DNA of 64,000 nucleotides from contig MU839170.1 in assembly GCA_030685235.1 (NCBI GenBank), positions 1 to 64,000 on the forward strand. The letters run 5' to 3'. The notes below the pieces were generated by a model. The model was not told the origin of the DNA, searched no databases, and worked only from the letters and a program-made list of their open reading frames with translations. The translations under genes were made by a program, and so were the position numbers. The DNA comes from Copromyces sp. CBS 386.78. Lineage: Eukaryota > Ascomycota > Sordariomycetes > Sordariales > Sordariaceae. Numbering within the stretch: the first letter of the stretch is position 1; each line of letters begins with the position of its first letter. Below, in pieces: positions 47,063-57,830 of this stretch.

Positions 47063-50000
47063 ATGGACGACCGTCACATCAGCTGGCTCTTCGCCGCCCT
47101 CTGGTTCCTCTTTGGAACTCTCCTCGGGGTCCCCGTGTTCCCAGTGAACTTGGCTTTTGGCTGTTCAATCAGCACCACTTTTCGTAAGTTTATGTTCTCC
47201 AGTATAGCAATAACAGGCAAGCAGTGATACTGATGCTCTCTCACATAGACTACCTCTACACGTACGACCTCGTCACCATCTTCTCTCTCGCCTTCACTGG
47301 TGTCTTCTGGGTTCTCTCTTTGCTGTCTCTTTGGGTCCGGCTCTCCCAGCTGGTTATGACCGGCTGGGACCACCCCAACAGTCGCAAGGCCCGTGGATAC
47401 ATCAGTCGCTACGTCCAAGCAGTCCAGTTTGTCGCCTCCCAGGGAGTTTCACAATGGAACGTGTTCTCGCAATGGGTCTCCCGGTCCTGTCAAGCTCGCC
47501 GTCTTCGCAACCGCCGCACCGGAAGAGCGTACATTGAGGTTGACGGCCCTCGTCGATATGTCGCTTCGCCCACCCCAGCACCTCCCATTGTCCCCGGCAA
47601 CCAGACTGCCGACCAGTCCGAGACGACCGTGGAACATCAAACTGTTCCCGAGTACCTTCGTAGCCAGCGCGAGGACCGGCTAGGTTCTCACGGTTTTGAT
47701 TGTCCTCGTCTCGCCCACCGTAGCACCAGAGAGAGAGAAGAAGCCCGCCCTGCCAGCTCTGTCATGGGACAAGCTGTGCCCTCTCAAGTCGCCGAGTCGA
47801 CCACCGCCGCTTCTGCACCTGCTTCTCCGCCAACACCTGTCTCCAGGGGTAGCGCCCGCTACCGCCGTTTGTTGGAGAGGAGGCAGAACAAGCCTCGCGA
47901 CGTCCTGCGCAACTCCCGTATTTCGGATCCCGTCGATGAGCAGATACTCGGGTCTGCCTTCGAGCCAGCAGTGTCGTCGCCACGTGCAGTTGTGGCACCC
48001 ACCCCCATTTCTGAGCCGGTTGTAACCACGGAACCAACACCAACCCCCGTCGCTCCGGAGCTTGAGCTGATCCCCGCGGAAATGATGCTCACCCTCCCGG
48101 ACATTGTCATCACACCACCCACCCCGGTCTTTGTTCCTGAGACCCCGGCAGTGGCCAGTCAGGTCGTTGACGACAATGGCATTCCTTCCAGCAATGCCGA
48201 CGAGCTCGTTCCAGAGCCTATCCTCACGGAGACGCACATTCTGGATATTGTCACGGTCCCTTCTGTTCTGGCGCCCACTGTGGCACCCCAACCACAGCTA
48301 GTCGCGCAGAACTTGGCCGTGTCCGAGCTGGAGATCGAGCCTCTCTCGCGTCGTCTTGAGAGAGCCTTCGGATTTTCCCCACCTGTGTTCGAGCACGATA
48401 GAGCTTTCGAGGGTCTCATTCTATCGTTTGGGGCCTGGCATCTGTCCGTGCAAGAACAGCACACAGTTGTTGAAAATGGCGTTCTGTCGCCTCTCCTGGT
48501 TCCCGTGTCTACACCCCCCATGTCATCTGCTGATGACCTTATTCCTTCTGTCGATGAGTCGATGGAGCCGGTGTCAGCAGCCATTTCTTCGGATGATGAT
48601 GATGTGGAAATGGAAGAGGATTTGTCTGTCTTGCCTATTGCAGGACCTGAGTTCAACGGAGTTGCTTCCTTGTCTTCGGATAGGGATCTGTCTATGACAG
48701 ACGAAGTTGCGACGAAGGTCCAGTCTGGTTTATCCGATGACCAGCATATGCATGATGGCAATGACAGCCACCAAGTTTGGATGCCCGAAGAGCCGTCCGC
48801 AGTCTCGTCGGATATGGAGTTGTGCCCCCAGCAATTCCCTGAGACTGGCGCTTTCAGCGAGCAAGTTGTTCCTGCTACTTTCTCGTTCGGCACTCAGCAG
48901 CAGCCAGACTGGCCATTTTCCTCGGTGGTGGACAGTCAGTTCACATTCGGCAACCCGATGCCTTCCTCCGTCACCTTCGGCAACCCGATGCCCTCCTTCG
49001 TGCCCCAGCTTCAAGGACCCGAGCACGACATGGCCGATGCCCCTCCCCAGCCTGACATGGTCTCGACGCATTTCGAGCGTCCCATGGTCAACTTGACATC
49101 GCCTGTCGATTCCTTCGAAGCCGACACCAGTATGGAGGATATCTACGGTTACGAACCTCTCCCCGTCTTCTCCGGCCAGCAGCAGCAGCAGCAGCAACCC
49201 TCGGCCTTTGTTCAGCAGCCAACCCCAGTCACTTCCGATTATGTCCCGGTTCCCGACACGATTGAAGTCGCCATGGAGTATCCTGATCCCGAGATGCTCA
49301 CCCATGTGGTATCGCCAATGGCTTTCCAGCCTAGTCCGGTTCCCGTTACCACAGAGTTCGACATGGGATTGGGTACCTCTACTCCAGCTCCCCAGGCTGT
49401 TGACACCATTGTTTCCCCTGTGTCCCCTGAGCAAAGCCGTGTGGTTTCCGACATTGCCCCTGCTGAATCCGACGACAGCGTGCTCGATCCGCGACTCTTT
49501 GAGCCTATCGGCATCTCGCCGGAGGTTGAGCAGCAGCCCGAACAGGTTGTCTCCCCACAGCAACCTGAACAGGCGGTTTCTCAGCCAGACCCGGCTGTCG
49601 ACGAGCTCCAAGATGTTCGGGAGCATAATCACGAGGAGTATCCCGATGTTCCCGAGGCGCCCGAAGTCAACACGGAGCCAGAGATGGCCGCGCCCTCGTT
49701 CATTCCTGACGTCGATGATGGAGTGGACAACGGCCCTCTTGTTCTCTCGCGACCCGCCACGCCCACTCCCGACAAGTCGTGGCACCACGAGCTTTTCGGG
49801 ACCTCTCCTTTGGGCCCAGCGCAGACTCCCCCCAACCGGTCGTTGACTCCCCCTCCCCCCGTCAACTTCACGAATGCGACCTTCCAGCCCGTTCTTCCTG
49901 CCGGTGCGCCAGCCTTCACGGCGCAGAGCTTCCAGCCAACTCTTCCTGTCGGTGCGCCAGGTTTCACGGCCCCGTCCCTCCACATGCCTGTTGAATCGGA

Positions 50001-50595
50001 TGATGAATCCTTTAGGAGGCAAATGGCGGAGATGGCGCGGATGGCGGAGGAAGGTAGGATGCTGACGCGGGCGGAATCTGCCTCGGCGGCATTGCAGGTA
50101 GCAGCCGCTCAGGCAGCCGATCGCACGTACGGCCCAAGACGAGAAGACGAGAACTTCGGCGGCTCTATCGAGAGCTCTAACCTCGGCCAAAGGACGATGC
50201 TTGTACCCAGGTCGCAGGCCAGCAGAGTGGCGGCAGCGTCAACGGCCACTCCTTCGGTTCTCTCGGCAGATCCCGTGAACGTGGCCCCGGTCGCGGACAT
50301 GGGTCCTGTCGGCGATATCACTCCCTCGGTTAACACCGAGTCGCCTGGCGAGGAGGACCTTGATGAGGACGATCTCAACGAGCTCGATAGGCAGGACCTG
50401 GAACAGGAGCTGCAGGATGAGTTCAACGCCATCCCCAGCGACTCTGAGGACAAGCCCGCGGACGAGGCCCCTGTGATCGAGAACGTGGACGACCCCGCTT
50501 TGATGGCTGCTCCCGAGGTCATGCAGCGGAGGAAGATCAAGGCCCCAAGAGGAAGGCGTCGCAACCTTCCTTCACAAAACAACACCGACAATTAA
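47063..50595 (+). CDS. Large disordered protein with two N-terminal membrane segments
   Basis: Exons 47063-47183 and 47249-50595 flank a 65-bp intron (GTAAGT...ATAG) whose removal joins ISTTF to HYLYTYDLV, giving 1155 residues. There are two hydrophobic segments: about 8-34 (WLFAALWFLFGTLLGVPVF) and about 46-75 (VTIFSLAFTGVFWVLSLLSL). A basic region follows (about 125-150, CQARRLRNRRTGRAY). The remainder is about 1000 residues of Pro/Val/Ser/Glu-rich low-complexity sequence, with small repeats (FGNPMPS twice; FQPxLPxGAPxFTA twice), a Gln run near 695, an acidic segment near 1085-1120 and a basic end. No known domain was recognised. It is probably a membrane-anchored disordered protein facing the cytoplasm. 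An alternative in-frame ATG at 46928 would add 45 residues (MAFRFLRRHHSRSFK...). Confidence 0.8.
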
Positions 50596-51360
50596 GACAG
50601 GAATCACAAGACGACACATAAAAGCATAATGGCATAAACGGCATGGGTGGTCCCGGGCGGGCGCCACTTCATATACGTACATAAGTCCAGCTTTGTCGTT
50701 GTTCTCTAGAGCATTGAGGCGGGTATGGGTAGGGCTCGAGAACTCTGGGGATCATAGTTTTGCGGGGCGCGAAGCAAAACTCCCAGCTTGTTAGAATTCC
50801 TTTGATCTTTCGTTCGGTTGTTGTCAGTCTTGCTTACGTTCGGCTTGAGAAGTGTGTTGTCTATCGGGATCTTTTTTTTCGCCTTTTCCCATCAGAACTG
50901 TCACCTGTTTTCTTCCCTTTTCCGACAATCTTCTACATCGATGACACACACTTCTCTCGCCAGCGGGCTCGACTTTAAAATAAGAGGGAGTTAGTTCTTT
51001 GTGAAATGATGACAAGGCCGGTCATACCTGTCCTCTCATGATCATCGATCAACTACCCATATCTCACTCTTGTACGTTCGTCACCGGAGGTCACACCGGG
51101 AACATTCGACTACAGAGTTCTCTTCGCACAGTCGCCGCGGGACAGCCACATCCTGGAACAGGTGCAGCGAATCTTTCTATATCAGGTTTCTGGTAAGGGT
51201 GGGTGGGATGGCCAGAAACAGGGAGTCAGTTTTATCTGCTCTCATATGTTGCACCCAAGAAGTCACACTTGGGAATAAGACAACCTGATATCAGCTCCGG
51301 TGCTAATAATCGGAAGCTTTCTCTCAACGATCTCTCGGCGCCTATAGTCGGAGACGTTAC
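50596..51360. other. Intergenic region before the 40-bp array
   Basis: 3' side of the two-TM gene. No gene or RNA was recognised. Confidence 0.45.
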
Positions 51361-51670
51361 GTGTTTGCGGATCGACTTATGTCCTACCGGCATCACAACC
51401 GTGTTTGCGGATCGACAACTTCGAAGACAAGCCCGTCACACTTGTCTTCTGTCCTACCGGCATCACCACCGTGTTTGCGGATCGACTTATGTCCTACCGG
51501 CATCACCACCGTGTTTGCGGATCGACTCACGTCCTACCGGCATCACAACCGTGTTTGCGGATCGACTCACGTCCTACCAGCATCACAACCGTGTTTGCGG
51601 ATCGACTTATGTCCTACCGGCATCACCACCGTGTTTGCGGATCGACTCACGTCCTACCGGCATCACAACC
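51361..51670. repeat. 40-bp tandem repeat, seven units
   Basis: Units start at 51361, 51401, 51471, 51511, 51551, 51591 and 51631, each beginning GTGTTTGCGGATCGAC and ending GGCATCAC(A/C)ACC. The second is 70 bp because a 30-bp segment is inserted. Neighbouring units differ at only a few positions. Since 40 is not divisible by three, all three plus-strand frames stay open and cycle through the same three peptides. This explains the long plus-strand frames here without implying a gene. Confidence 0.97.
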
Positions 51671-53007
51671 ATCAACATTGTCATTATCGAGTCAGTCACG
51701 CTCACATTCGCTCTGCGAATCGACAGTGTTGTGTCAGATTATCTGTTTTTTTACTGTACGAGTCATTATCTCGACGTTTTCAGATCATTCTTTATCAGCA
51801 TCAGACCTATAGGCACGTCTGCTTGCAATTCATTGTCACCGAGTACTGTCAGCATCATTCTCTTCACCAGACTTATCCACATCTTTCGGATTCATTGCAG
51901 CAACTATCTTATATCGAAAAGGCGAAACAGCAGCAATGATATGAGACTGACAACATACTTACATGACAACGAATGGAGTTCTTTTTGTTGGCATCATTCA
52001 ACCAGAAAAATATCAAACTTCACCAAAAAACTTGAAAAGGGAAAACAATCACCAAAAAATGTACGAGTACGAGTACCATCACCTTGACTACAACTGTACA
52101 AGTACATCTTTTCGGATATCGTCCACTTATGACCACGTCAGTTTGCCGACACTTCTTTCTTTCTTCTCAGCAAGGCAGACGGACGAGACACGATCATGTC
52201 GAAGACCAGCATCTTATTACTTCTTTCTTTCTGTTTCGACTAGATCACAGCGACCAGCGACGACCAATGTGCAATCAACTCAAGCACGTTAACGAAATTC
52301 ATGACCATGTGCCGCCGATTCTTTCTTCTTCACACAGGCGCGACACAAAAAATCTTCAAAAAAATCGGCATTTCATTCGAGCATCATCATCTTCTTCTTC
52401 TCAGACTCGGATGTTCAACCATTGTGACCAGTTCAGCAGCAGCGCTACATCTTTTTTTCTCACAGCAGCTGACGAACTTCAACAACTTGTGACCAGTTCA
52501 GCACACACTTCTTCACTTTCTTCAACTTAAACAGGAAGCAGCTGACAAAACATTTCTTTTTCAACATGTCAAGACAACAACAATCACCTTGTCAAGACAT
52601 CAACAAGGACGTCCTCAATCAAAACATGGATGTTCACCTCGTGACACAGTTCGGGACTGCACCAACAAAACCCTCAATTTTCAATCTTCAATTCTCAAAT
52701 ATTCAAACGAGACAAACAAGCAGTGACAGCAGATCCGAACGAAATTCTTCTCGACATGTCGAGACTCGCAACAACTCATCTTCAACTCGTCTCGACATCA
52801 GCGACATACATCCTCCAACTTCAAATCATGGATGTCCAAACCTGTGACATGTTCGACTGCAACCAAATCTTCAAATCAAGTTTCAAAGCTCCTATTCAAA
52901 ACAAGCAAGGAGCAAGCAGTCCGAACAAACTTTCCGAATCAACACATGTCTCGACTCACAACTTCAAACCGTGAACAACTTCTTTCAACTCACATTGTTG
53001 AGACATG
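51671..53007. other. G-poor, strand-asymmetric non-coding stretch
   Basis: The plus strand is rich in A, C and T and poor in G, with many TTCTTC, CAACA and TCAAC tracts. GTGACCAGTTCAGCA occurs twice (near 52425 and 52487). No sustained coding frame was found. It may be the 5' part of the spliced unit that follows. Confidence 0.45.
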
Positions 53008-54115
53008 ACGATTCACCTCTTTGCATTCATTGCCCGGTCAAAAAGAACTTCAATTACACTTGACGACTGTTCGGCAGTAGCAAAGAAGCTTTGCATTTGC
53101 TTGGTAGACACAAAATCACACACGTCAAACCAGCAAGCAAAGCGAGTCTTGTGGCATAGACTTACATTACATGGATTAACACCTGCAGTACAACAGCTTT
53201 GGGTAAGTCTAGGTCTTATCCTCATCTTCCTCTCATGCAGCCCGAAAATCAGACGTGCTAACGATCGTGGTAACAGGCCTCGATGAAACAAAATCAAATC
53301 CGAACGAACTTACTCAAATCACTCGTTCATTCATTCATCTCGAGCAATGGATCCCATCAGCGACAGCAGTTGAGACTGATGCCCCGCAAAGCATTGCAAG
53401 GACACAAAGCATTGCCAAAAAGGGGTCCCCTAAAGAAAGGGAAGACTTTGATGGTCCAAAGCGAACTCAACCATAGATTGCAGTAAGTCCTTCCTCCTCG
53501 CTCCTCACTCCCATCATATGACATGGCGGTGACTGACATTCGTGTTCGTAGAATCAATAACCAAAGACATACTACATGTTGAGTGCCTATTGGACCATCA
53601 ACACCAGCGTTCGACAGCTTATGGGTAAGTCATTTTCTCTCATCTTCCATCTTCTGGGCTCAGTTCAAAAGATCAGACATGCTAACCATCCATGGCAACA
53701 GGACTCGATGACACATACCAACCAGATTGAACTATTCATTCAGATCACTCAAATGATCAATCATCGCGTCGAGCAATCCCACGGCTGCATCGAGACTGCC
53801 GATGCATAAATTGCATTTAAGCGTGAGGAAACACCGAAAATTGTAAGTTCACAGCCCAATACATCGATACATGGGGCAGCAATGACTAACGGCTTTCACA
53901 GTTTCGTGTTGTTTTAGGTTGAGTTGGCCTGCCCAGGTTGTAAAATCAGCAACACTCAACAGACTGTTAAAGTATGTAACACTTGCTTGTCTATCTTTGT
54001 TTGGGATCATGTAACTGACTTGGTTGTCTGTGACAGAAAGCCGAAATTTGCTCTGCTGCAAATGAACCAAACGAACCAATTCAGGAACCGAGAATGAGTC
54101 GCGGACAATGATCAA
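53008..54115 (+). other. Intron-rich transcribed unit made of duplicated exon-intron modules (lncRNA or decayed gene)
   Basis: At least five well-formed fungal introns lie in tandem: 53203-53276, 53483-53551, 53625-53701, 53843-53901 and 53972-54036. All have GTAAGT/GTATGT donors, CTAAC/CTGAC branch sites and AG acceptors. Introns 1 and 3 are similar (shared ATCAGAC.TGCTAAC.ATC....AACAG), and so are the exons around them (AACACC..CAGCTT.TGG before, CTCGATGA.ACA after). Introns 2 and 4, and more weakly intron 5, continue the pattern. So a roughly 0.4-kb exon-intron-exon module was duplicated. No frame reads through the joined exons without a stop, so it is a non-coding RNA or a decaying gene. 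It runs convergently into the Atg14-like gene. Confidence 0.5.
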
Positions 54116-54165
54116 TCAAATCAATCATCCATGGCGGCATCGGACAACAGCTCTACCAACCAAAC

Positions 54166-55903
54166 TTATCTATTCTTGAGCTTCGTCCAGCCACTCGTCC
54201 CTCTAGTACCGGCACTACTAGTACTTGTTCCAGCAGCAGCAGCAGCAACAGCAGCGTCGGTTGAGCCAGAAGCCCCAGTATTACCACTCGAATTACCAAT
54301 ACCTCTTTCTCTGGCAATGGCTCCCGACAAAGCACCGGCATCAACAACAGTCGAAACCGATTCCACACCGAATTTATCACCGTTCACCCGTCCGTCTCTA
54401 CCAGGACCAATTTCTTCAACTCTCGGACGGCGTCGCTTAACCAAAACTCCAAGCCGACCGTCGTCATGTTGAAAAGCATCGTCCAGCTCGTCACCCTCGA
54501 TCTTCTCCCACTCCAACATCGGCGCCTCGTTAACCAATCTCTTCTTCAACCGATCCGACATCCGGTGCGGACTGGGGAGTCTGCACCTGTCCAACCACTC
54601 CTTCCCTTCCAAACTCTCAAGGAAGTTGTGGATAGTCCCATGAGACCAGCGACCTATAACCAATCTTTGGTTGCTGCCACCCGTCGCCTCAACATCTGAC
54701 GGGGTCTCATTACCTTGACCACTGGGACTTGGACTTTTCGGGAACATGTTCGGATCAACCGAGCGCCGATGGAGATTATCGCCAATCAACAACCGATACA
54801 AATTGTAGCCCATGTTGCACAGCTCATCGTAGGTGTCTCCCCGCGAATTTTCAAAACCAAACGGGAGACCTTGCGTGCAACAGGCCCAGGCGATATTGTG
54901 GGCGAGCAAGCAGACGGCTTCAATAAACATTCCGGCTGTCTGAGGGTCTTCCTTGACTAGAGCGGGCAACGGCTTTTCGATCCAGAGCGGACGGGGACGG
55001 TGGGGGAAAGATCTGGTTTTCTCAACATCGATCGGCGGTCCATCCAACCCGGACTGCTGGTGATGGCCAGATAACATGGCTGCCGGAAACGGCGGCTCCT
55101 CCAATTGATAAGACGCCTGCGGCCATAAAATTGTCGGTCGTGGGTAGTCGTGGTGTGGAACGGTGATTTGTGAAGGAAGGCGGATGGCGAGATAGTGGGA
55201 GGTCAGCATCACCAAATGGGCGATGTTGGCCAGGGATGTGTTGATCACCTCTGGTGAGAGACCTAAAGAAAAAAAAAGAAAGTAAGTCGAGCTGATACAT
55301 CGGGATGGTGGCAAGAGAAGGAGCTAACTCACTGTTTAGAGCATGCAAGTCGATAATCTCGACACCACCGAGCTCATACCGTTTCGAAGAACCCTTGCGA
55401 ATTTGCCGAAGTCCAAACAATCTGGCCGCCTCCTCGCACAGAAACGATCTCGTCGACGCCATGGTGTCAGCGCAAGCAGCCCATTTGAATCTCTGACGAC
55501 GAATCGACTCCTGGGTCTCCTCCAGTTGGCGGTTCCGTCTCGCTGCAACACCAGTCGACATGGCCGATAAATCAGACTCCTTCCGGGCGAGAACATCCTT
55601 CTTCTTCTCGACCTCCTTCCTGGTCTGCTCGGTCTGTCTCTTCAAGCGCTCACACTGCGCCATAATCTCGGCGGTTCGGGCATTAGCGGCAGCCATTTCC
55701 GACTTGAGTCGGTCCAGGTAAGGCTTCTTCTTGTATCCCCTTTCTGATTCCTCCTCTCCGACAGTACGCTCTAACTCCTCGTTCTCGATCAGGGCTCGTG
55801 CGTTCTGCACTCGAAGTGGGTAAAGCCGATTGCGCGCATCAACAGCGCAGAGAAAAGGCACCCTGCCCTGATGGGAGCGGTCGCAAAGACTGCAACAAAT
55901 CAT
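54166..55903 (-). CDS. atg14: Atg14/Vps38-family autophagy PI3-kinase subunit
   Basis: Predicted to be the autophagy-specific targeting subunit of the Vps34 phosphatidylinositol-3-kinase complex. Exons are 55903-55333 and 55262-54166, with a 70-bp intron (GTGAGT...TTTAG) splitting a Ser codon (ALN-S-LSPEVIN), giving 555 residues. The N-terminus MICCSLCDRSHQGRVPFLC has the Cys cluster typical of Atg14. A coiled coil spans about 50-140. The UVRAG/Atg14 core includes YELGGVEIIDLHALN, LVMLTSHYLAIRLPSQIT, CLLAHNIAWACCTQGL and TYDELCNMGYNLYRLL. The C-terminus (about 455-555) is Gly/Ser/Ala-rich and disordered. Atg14 versus Vps38 is decided only by the N-terminal cysteines. ATG at 55903 was chosen because the upstream in-frame start is not ATG. 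Confidence 0.8.
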
Positions 55904-56748
55904 CTTGAACAAGAACAAGAGGGATGGCTTCGTCGATGGATCCAAAGTGGTGAGTTGTGGCTCAAGTTTATCTCCCGGATGTGAGCAACAGAGTGGCTAA
56001 CTTATAGTGGTGGTTATCGATGGAACAGATCTTCATCCAAAGACTCGACGATGACATGACGAAACGGCCGATGTTTGCTGCCCGATGAAATGCCCTCGGA
56101 GCACTACCGATACCGACTACCGATGAAACGAGACGATACAAACAAGTTGGTGTCAAAGAGGAGATGAACAAGATCAAAAACGAAAGTCTCCAGGCAGGCT
56201 GAAGTCACTGCATGCACTTCAGCAACACCCCTGGGCCGTCATCCGGTCACCGGGATCATGTTTCACAGTCCTCGCCGAATCTGGCCTAGTCACGCCTGGC
56301 CTGCTGCCCCGGATTGGCGCGCAGCACAGGACCCACTTCCCGCCCTGTGAACGAATGGGCCTCCACAGCTGCAACTGCGCTCTCGCATAGCGACTCCATT
56401 CGGCGGCTCTCGGTCTCACCATAACGTCCTCTCATCAAAGCGATCACAGCAAGGTCACAAGGAAGGAAGCGACGAAGACGACTACTCCGTCACACACTCA
56501 CACTTGCACAGAATTTGCAGTGTAGCACAATCCAATCGGCAGCTCATCGGGCAGCAAATACAAGACATCGGCCAAGTCTACAAACAGTCACCAAAAACAG
56601 TCTCTAAGAAGAAAGAGACACAACAAACAATCAACAGCTCAAAGTGAAAGCGGCATCACTTCCGACAGCTCATAAACAACAAAAGGAAAGAGCATAAACT
56701 GCCTTCCACCCACGCTTACCTGCGCCTTACGTTCTTGTCCAACACGAA
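55904..56748. other. Divergent promoter region
   Basis: Separates the Atg14-like gene (minus) from the next gene (plus). The right part (56450-56748) is A/C-rich, typical of a fungal 5' UTR. No gene was recognised. Confidence 0.45.
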
Positions 56749-57678
56749 ATGGCATCTACCCCGCCTCAAATACGGCAAGAGCGGCCAGAGTCGCCTGACT
56801 CCGATCTAAGCACCGCTTCTCCAGCCGGCAGCGAGCACAACCGGAGCTCTCACTTTGGCGAGGACGACTCCTTTGACGCAAACATTCAATCTCCTCAGTC
56901 TCCTCAGTCTCCTCAGTCTCCTCAATCTCCTCAATCGCCTCAGCTCCTCTCGCCTCTTCAGCCAGTGCGCTCAACGCCCATCGTCCCCATCATGGACAGC
57001 AACCCAAGCAACTCAAGCGCCGGCCCGGACAGCGACGACGACGACATGGCCAACAGCCCCAGTGACCACGGCAATAACGTAGAGCCGACAGTCACCCAAT
57101 TCCAACAGGATCAACAAAACCACTCCTCCTCCTTCCTCCCTGCCACAGTTTTCCAAGGCAGTAATAACAACTCACAGCGCCAGCAGGCCAAGACTCCTGA
57201 GCCGCGCAACAACACCACCACTCCCACCAACGAACCGATCACCATCACCAACCTGAACAATAACAACCAAGGCAATAATCTTAACAGCCTCCATCAAGCT
57301 CTCAACCAAATCAAAACCTCCATCAACCCCACCCCTCGCAACATCCTCGCCGCGCACACCCTCTCGTCGCCCAGCACTCCAGGCACTCTACCAAACTTTG
57401 ACTGGGACGACTTCGTCACTCGCTACACCGAGTCCCTCTCAGCCGCCGACGCCCAAGAGCAGGAGCTCCTCGAAGAGTTCCAGCAGCTGGTGCAGTACTT
57501 CGACGTGTGGGCCTCATCCTCATCGGCTCACGACACGGACCGCGCCGTCAAGCGTCTGCAGACGCGCGAGCGGTACGTGCGCCTTTCGGAACAGAATCTG
57601 GCGCAGAGGAGAAAGCATTTGACGGAGGTGGTGAGGGCTTTTCAGAGCGCGCTGGCGCTGTTGAGTCAGTCTTCTTGA
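56749..57678 (+). CDS. Uncharacterised 309-residue low-complexity protein with a helical C-terminus
   Basis: Single exon, ATG in an AAATGGC context, following an A/C-rich leader. Residues 1-200 are disordered: a SPQ tripeptide run (about 49-66), acidic DSDDDDM (about 93) and long Asn/Gln-rich tracts. Residues about 220-309 form the only ordered-looking part (FDWDDFVTRYTESLSAADAQE, LLEEFQQLVQYFDVWASSS, VKRLQTRERYVRLSEQNLAQRRKHL), predicted helical or coiled coil and probably the conserved core. No domain was recognised. Biased composition, open frame length and codon use support a real gene. Confidence 0.75.
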   Translation: MASTPPQIRQERPESPDSDLSTASPAGSEHNRSSHFGEDDSFDANIQSPQSPQSPQSPQSPQSPQLLSPLQPVRSTPIVPIMDSNPSNSSAGPDSDDDDMANSPSDHGNNVEPTVTQFQQDQQNHSSSFLPATVFQGSNNNSQRQQAKTPEPRNNTTTPTNEPITITNLNNNNQGNNLNSLHQALNQIKTSINPTPRNILAAHTLSSPSTPGTLPNFDWDDFVTRYTESLSAADAQEQELLEEFQQLVQYFDVWASSSSAHDTDRAVKRLQTRERYVRLSEQNLAQRRKHLTEVVRAFQSALALLSQSS

Positions 57679-57793
57679 TGGGCATGACATGATGGATTTC
57701 ATGGTTGAGAAAAGAAATCGATGGTCGACCTTATGGTGCTGGTGAGGGAGGAGGAGTGGAGCAGTAGCATGACTTCAATGTTGCAACCAGAAA

Positions 57794-57830
<37 letters not shown>

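Noticed and set aside
48730..50190. 486-codon minus-strand frame inside the two-TM gene
   Set aside because: Antisense shadow of a low-complexity coding region.
51203..52087. 294-codon frame and companions over the 40-bp repeats
   Set aside because: Explained by a tandem repeat whose unit lacks stops in every frame; the peptide merely cycles.
54131..54472. Plus-strand 113-codon frame at the end of the spliced unit
   Set aside because: Antisense of the Ala/Gly/Ser-rich tail of the Atg14-like gene; no exon junction supports it.
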